A stretch of DNA of 64,000 bases from Gnetum montanum (lineage: Eukaryota; Streptophyta; Gnetopsida; Gnetales; Gnetaceae). Below the pieces are notes generated by a model. That model was not told where the DNA came from, ran no database searches, and worked only from the letters and a program-made list of their open reading frames with translations. Shown one piece after another: positions 59,172-64,000 of the stretch. The DNA lies in contig MNCI01017900.1 of assembly GCA_015680685.1 (NCBI GenBank), positions 62,001 to 126,000 of the forward strand, read 5' to 3'. The position numbers and the translations under genes were made by a program. How positions within the stretch are numbered: the stretch's first letter is position 1; each line of letters starts with the position of its first letter.

Positions 59172-62100
59172 CTCCTCCACGACTAAGCTAGAAGGAGGAG
59201 ATCCAGAAAATGGAACGAGGTTGACTTTGTGAAGAAAGGGTAGTGACACTGGTTCGATGGAGTTCATGGAAGGGTTCTAATTTTTGCATATTAACTAACT
59301 ATGTTGTCGTTGGATTCTCAAGTTTGTGTATAAGTAGATCCCCAAAAGGAAAGGTTTCGAAAATAATATAAGGTCCCTTCCACAGTGTTTGAAACTTAGT
59401 ACGTTGTGGTACATGTGTGGGGTTCCAATAGAGTACCTTATCTCCACACTAAAATGTTACCTTTTGAATACTAAGATCATGAAGTTTTTTATTATAAGCC
59501 TTGTGTATTTCATTTGATGATAGAGCTACTAGTTTATTCTCATCTAGCACATTCAAGTTGCTGAGTCATTCTCGTTGTGCTAGTGATAAGTCAAGACCCA
59601 AGTCACTAGTGGTAGATAGTGTTTGAAGTTCTACCTGAATTGGAAGTTTTGGTAGTTTCCCATACACTAACTCATAAGGAGAGTAGTCGATAGGAAGTTT
59701 TTACATTAAGCGATAGGCCTAGAGAGCATCATTAACTTTTGTGCTCCAATCCCTCCTATATTTGCTAATGGTCCTAGTTAGGATCTTTGTGATCTCCCAT
59801 TGGCTTGGGGGTGATAAGGTGTTGTAAATTTATGTTCAACCTCCAAGTGCTGCACGAGTTTACCAAAAGTATTACCTATGAAGTGAGTGTCATTATCCAA
59901 AATAAGTGCATGTGGCACCCCAAACTTGTTCACGATTTGCTGTTGGACAAACTTTGCAGTTGTAGTTGAGGAACAGTCAGTAATGGCTGCCACCTCTACC
60001 CACTTGGTATAGTAGTCTACTACGATGATGATATACACTTTTCCATTGGACATGGGTGCGATGGGACCCATGAAGTCGATGCCCCAAATATCGAAGGGTT
60101 CTACTAGCTGGATTAATTGTTGGGGTTCCTCCATTGTGCTATCATCCCACCATCTTGCTGACATCATTCATAGGAGTGAACAAACCATTAAGCATCTCTG
60201 AAGAGTGTAGGCCAGTAATATCCTACAAGCAAGATCTTAATGATCATACATCATCTAGCATAGTGGCCCCCACAAGGACCCTCATGAGCATCTTGAAGGA
60301 TGTGTAGTTTATCCTCATCACACACCTTGTAAAGTTGTATGTTGATTTCCATGAAGTGCTTGGCCTTGTGAAAAAACTATTGCTTTTTCCGATGATCCCA
60401 CTCCTTTGGTAACTCTTTTGTTAAAAGATAGGTAAGGATGTTGCTAAACCAAGTTGATCTTGTGAGCGTTTCCTTGGCAGCTACTCCAACGAAGAGGAGT
60501 TCATCTGGGAATTGGTCATAGAGTGGCTCCTCCTCCTCTATGTTGTCCCATCATAACTAAGATAAGTGGTCAGCAACCACATTCTTAGTTTCCTTTTTGT
60601 CGATCATAGTAAGGTTGAATTCCTGAAGGATCATGAGCCACCGTATGATATAGGGACTCACCATTGGTTTGTTTATAAGGAACTGGATGGCACTATGGTC
60701 AGTATGTACAAACACCTTGTATCTGAGCACATAGTGTCGAAACTTTTCCAAGGTAAACACCACCACCATTAATTCTTTTTCAATGGTGGTGTAATTGAGC
60801 TAAGCACCCATGATGCTTCAACTTCCACAGTGGATGTAATATGGACATCTTTGGTCATCCAACTATGTGAGCACAACTCCCAATGCATAGTTAGATGTAT
60901 CTATCATGATTTCAAATGGTCTGGACCAATCGGGTGCCCATAGAATTGGAGTCTCTATGAGTTTCTATTTTAGAGTTTGGAATGCAGACTCACATTCCCT
61001 AGTCCAGAAAAATGGAGCATCCTTCTTTGTTAGTTCCACCAATGGCTTGGCAATCTTTAAAAAATTCTCAATGAAGTGTCGGTAATAACCAATGTGTCCA
61101 AGGAATGACCAAACATCTTTTATAGGGCCTAGTTGACTAGTGATTCCTTAGATAACTCTGATTTTTTCAAGATCTACACCAATCCTTACTTGTGAAATTC
61201 AATGCCCTAGAACAATGCCCTCTTGGACCATCAAGTGGCTCTTTTGCCAGTTGAGCTATAAATTAGTTTCCACACATCTTTTTAAAACATTCTCAAGGCA
61301 GAACAAGGCTTGTTCAAACATTGCTCCATAGGTAGAGAAGGCATCCACGAAAACTTCTACTCCATTGCCAATTTGTTGCTGAAAGATGCTAAGGATGAGG
61401 CGTTGGAAGGTTGCAGGTGCATTACATAGGCCAAAGGGCATCTTCTTATATGTGAAAGTCCCACAAGGACTTTTAAATGTTATCTTGGCTTGGTCTTTGG
61501 TCACGATCTAGATTTGGTTATAGTCACTATAACCATCCAAAAAGCTATAGTAACAATGCCCCAAAATGGTATCCAACACTTGATCTTCAAATGGAAGTGG
61601 GAAGTGATCCTTAAAGGTTTCCACATTTAGTAATCAGAAATCTATACAGACTCTTCATTTTTCATCCTTCTTTGGCACAATCATGAGTGGGATAACCCAT
61701 TTGCTATCCACAATGGAATAAATGAACCCTTCTTTTAGCAATTGTTCAATTTCATCCTTGACGATTTGCTTCAGTTTGGGATTCAATCGTCTTTGCGGTT
61801 GTCATTGTGGCTTCATGGAGGGGTCAATATATATCTAATGTTGGCATACCCTAGGATCAACTCATGTTAGTTTAGGATATGACCAATCAAAAGCAACCCT
61901 CCATTTGTTCACCATCTTTAGCAATCTCTTCTTTTTTTTAGGAGCAAGAGTGGCATTAATGATTACCATCTTGCCATTCTACAAGAATGCATATTCCAGA
62001 TTGATCGATAAGGATTTCAATTCTAGGGGCTCCTATCTAAAGCTTTCAAGGATTTGTAGCTTTCCCTAATTATCATTATCATCAATAGTGGAAATTTGTT

Positions 62101-62930
62101 GATGGACCTTTTCCAATTCATCCATGGTTTCCATATATGCACATACAAGGCCCTTAGAGGATTCCATACATAGAATGTTGCTATTAGAGTTAATGGTCAA
62201 CCACTGGGTGCCTTCTTGATTAGTGGCTACTATGTACAGACATCATTAAATTTGTGATTCTTTGACACACCAACTACACGCTTGAATGGATGCATGCTTA
62301 GCAAACCAAAGTTGTTGCACATAGTTGCACTCGGAGTCACTATACACGATGCATGGAACATGCTTCTTCTCAATCTTTCCAAAAATATTTTCTTTTGAAA
62401 TTTCAAGCGAAATATCTTGGAGTCCCAATTGTGTGTCCACCATGCTAAGCCAGGCTCTTTCCATTATGATCAAAAAATTCCCCTTGCAATTATCAACACA
62501 GATGACCAGGAAGTCAACAAGATATGACCACCCACAAATGATGGTCACAATATCTTCTACCAATCCTAAGGGAGCAGTAATGGATTGGTCTGCTAGCTTG
62601 ATCCAAATGTTTCTTTTCTTCAATAGGGGAAGGTTCCAAGTCTTGTACATATCATGTGAAATCAAGTTGATGCCTGACCCCGAATCCAAAAGAGCTTTGC
62701 ATTGCTCGTTTCCTACCACTTGGAGGTATATGAGGGCACTCCCCAGATCAGTCAATTTATAAGGAAGATGACCTACCTTTATCCAGTTTATCACAACATG
62801 TGTTAGCATGACGGTTTGTACTTTGAGAGGTGTTTGGCTTGAAGGTTGCTCGAAGGGTTGAATGGTGGAGGCAATTGGAGGTTCAGAGGCACTGTCCACA
62901 AGTGAATGTGAGGGTATGTTTGGGATATTG
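59172..62930 (-). pseudogene. pol of element XI: protease, RT, RNase H, integrase
   Basis: Protease 62899-62246: KALLDSGSGINLIS, FLIIMERAWLS; this part is open. RT about 61800-61080: SFLDGYSDYNQI, KKMPFGLCNAPATFQRL, then VFVDAFSTYG (61352-61323), with Ala in place of the second catalytic Asp as in element VI. RNase H about 60920-60540: IDTSNYALGVVLT, a TAG at 60865-60863 shared with element VI, EKELMVVVFTLEKFRHYVL, HTDHSAIQFL. Integrase about 60330-59650: FDIWGIDFMGPI, ILDNDTHF, HPQANG, with the region of the catalytic Glu lost in a small deletion. Less decayed than element VI, but with stops and shifts. Confidence 0.9.
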
Positions 62931-64000
62931 GGCTAAAGAAAAGGGCATTTCCATGGTTTTAATTCTAGCCTAATCAGCTGAGAAGCCGGTTGTAATTTGA
63001 CAGCCCTTGTGGCATTACGTTGTTGTGGCTATGATGGTATTTCTTCCTGCATAGGTGGAGCAGGAGGTAGCTGAGTTGAGGGCTGATGAGTAGGTATGGC
63101 AAGAGAAGGTGGCGAAGGATAGTGTAGATGTCGATTCTCCCCCTAGGTGATGGAGATTGAGTTCAGAAGTATTCTAGGAGGTAGTAATGATTTTGAAAAG
63201 GTGCATGGCTAGAAGAGTCCCACAGGGAGACTAGTTGCTGAACGTAGTACCCTTAAGGATCTAGCTTCCAGTAAGGGTACTACTGCCTTGGAGGTGGCAT
63301 CCCCCATGATTGTGGATGCTACCATTTCTAGTAATACTCATAAGGTTACAATAGTGCTCACTTAGATAATATCCCTATTGTTGGTGGAACTGCCTGGGAT
63401 TGCCTTCTAGATAAGGTAATCTTCAGGGTGTTTGCCTTTTTGCCAAGTGAGGATTCAACGCATACTCCCTAGACTCTTGTAAATGTGACACCATAGGACA
63501 ACACCCCTTAGGATGTTCGTACTGGCATATGTCACATCCATCATCTTCCTTCATGTTAGAGTCTGCAACCCATTCTGCCATAGCAACTTTTCCCTTACCT
63601 TTGTGGTAGGCACGTTCAGCTTCTCTTCTTCTATGCCAATCTCGATCATTACTTTGCTCTTTGGATTCCTTTATGATTTTTAGTGTACTTTGGAATTTTT
63701 CATCCAAAGAATCCCACATCTTGTCAACCTTGGCTCAAATTTCAGAAGCAAATTTTTGTATGGGCAAGGTTTTTTGGTTCACTGCTGCATCCAGTGGTGA
63801 TTCCTCCTCATCTTCACAAAATTGGACTGCCTTCTTTCAGATGGAAGGGTCTTGATTATATTCTTCTATGCTTTTCTTTTTCCTTAGTTTCCCCTCCTCT
63901 TTGGCCACCTATTCAATTAGGCACTGCAATTGATGGGCCCTTAACTTAGATAATCATCCTTGAGTGTAAATGCCAAGGCTCTTTCTTGTTTCAAAGCAGA
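62931..64000 (-). pseudogene. gag of element XI, partial at window edge
   Basis: C-terminal Gag: helix MWDSLDEKFQSTLKIIKES, nucleocapsid-like CDICQYEHPKGCC (about 63530), then the Pro/Gln/Tyr-rich segment with stops. The N-terminal part continues beyond 64000. The codons for SWGMP near 63300 overlap another CATGGGGGATG purine tract, as in element III (17781-17797). Confidence 0.8.

Larger units (their letters stand above)
53212..64000 (-). mobile_element. Element XI: long gag-pol copy, 5' end beyond window
   Basis: 3' LTR 53212-54056, purine tract, full-size second ORF, noncoding region, then integrase, RNase H, RT, protease and partial gag up to the window edge. It is the only copy here with both a complete pol and the long second ORF, so it shows the full family architecture (over 10.8 kb). 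Confidence 0.92.

Overview
The window looks like repeat-dense intergenic DNA from a plant, probably one with a large genome. I recognise no host gene. Nearly every base belongs to LTR retrotransposons, and most of those to one Ty3/gypsy family. Its LTRs end in TGATGA...TCATCA and it is primed by a tRNA-Asp-type site (TGGCGCCGTTGCC). Its polymerase resembles the Athila side of the plant Ogre/Tat/Athila group. Species and lineage are inferences from protein motifs only; no search was run.

The layout is a stack of insertions that target-site duplications (TSDs) let one unpick. The oldest layer is a plus-strand family relic, element VII (41623-41817 and 48302-49030). Into it went a large decayed minus-strand chromovirus, element V (21269-41622, 2.9-kb LTR). 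The chromovirus was hit by element II (1-3765, 12521-13381 and 20712-21268), by a solo LTR (element IV, 22713-23579, TSD CCAAT) and by a full-length plus-strand copy (element VI, 27496-37412, TSD GGTAG). Element II was hit by element I (3766-12520, TSD ATGAT) and element III (from 13382, TSD CTAAT). On the right, relic VII also took a 572-bp solo LTR of another family (element VIII), itself split by element IX (42220-48126, TSD CTTAG), and element X (49031-53211). Element X is split by element XI (53212 to beyond the window end).

In sense order a complete family member reads: LTR, primer site, gag, protease, RT, RNase H, integrase, a roughly 2-kb noncoding region, a second ORF just after a conserved splice-acceptor-like sequence, a purine tract, LTR. 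Elements VI and XI have all pol domains; III stops after protease; I, II and IX carry gag only. I, IX and XI have the long second ORF or its remnant; III and VI have an unrelated-looking 63-68 codon ORF in the same slot. This suggests one autonomous or once-autonomous lineage with several reduced partners sharing termini and noncoding signals. Both RT copies share the same catalytic Asp-to-Ala change and two shared nonsense codons.

The assembly is faulty around 19659-21603: after a 114-base gap comes an 892-bp inverted duplicate centred on a single N. The TSD of element III shows that this duplicate is most likely a misoriented contig.
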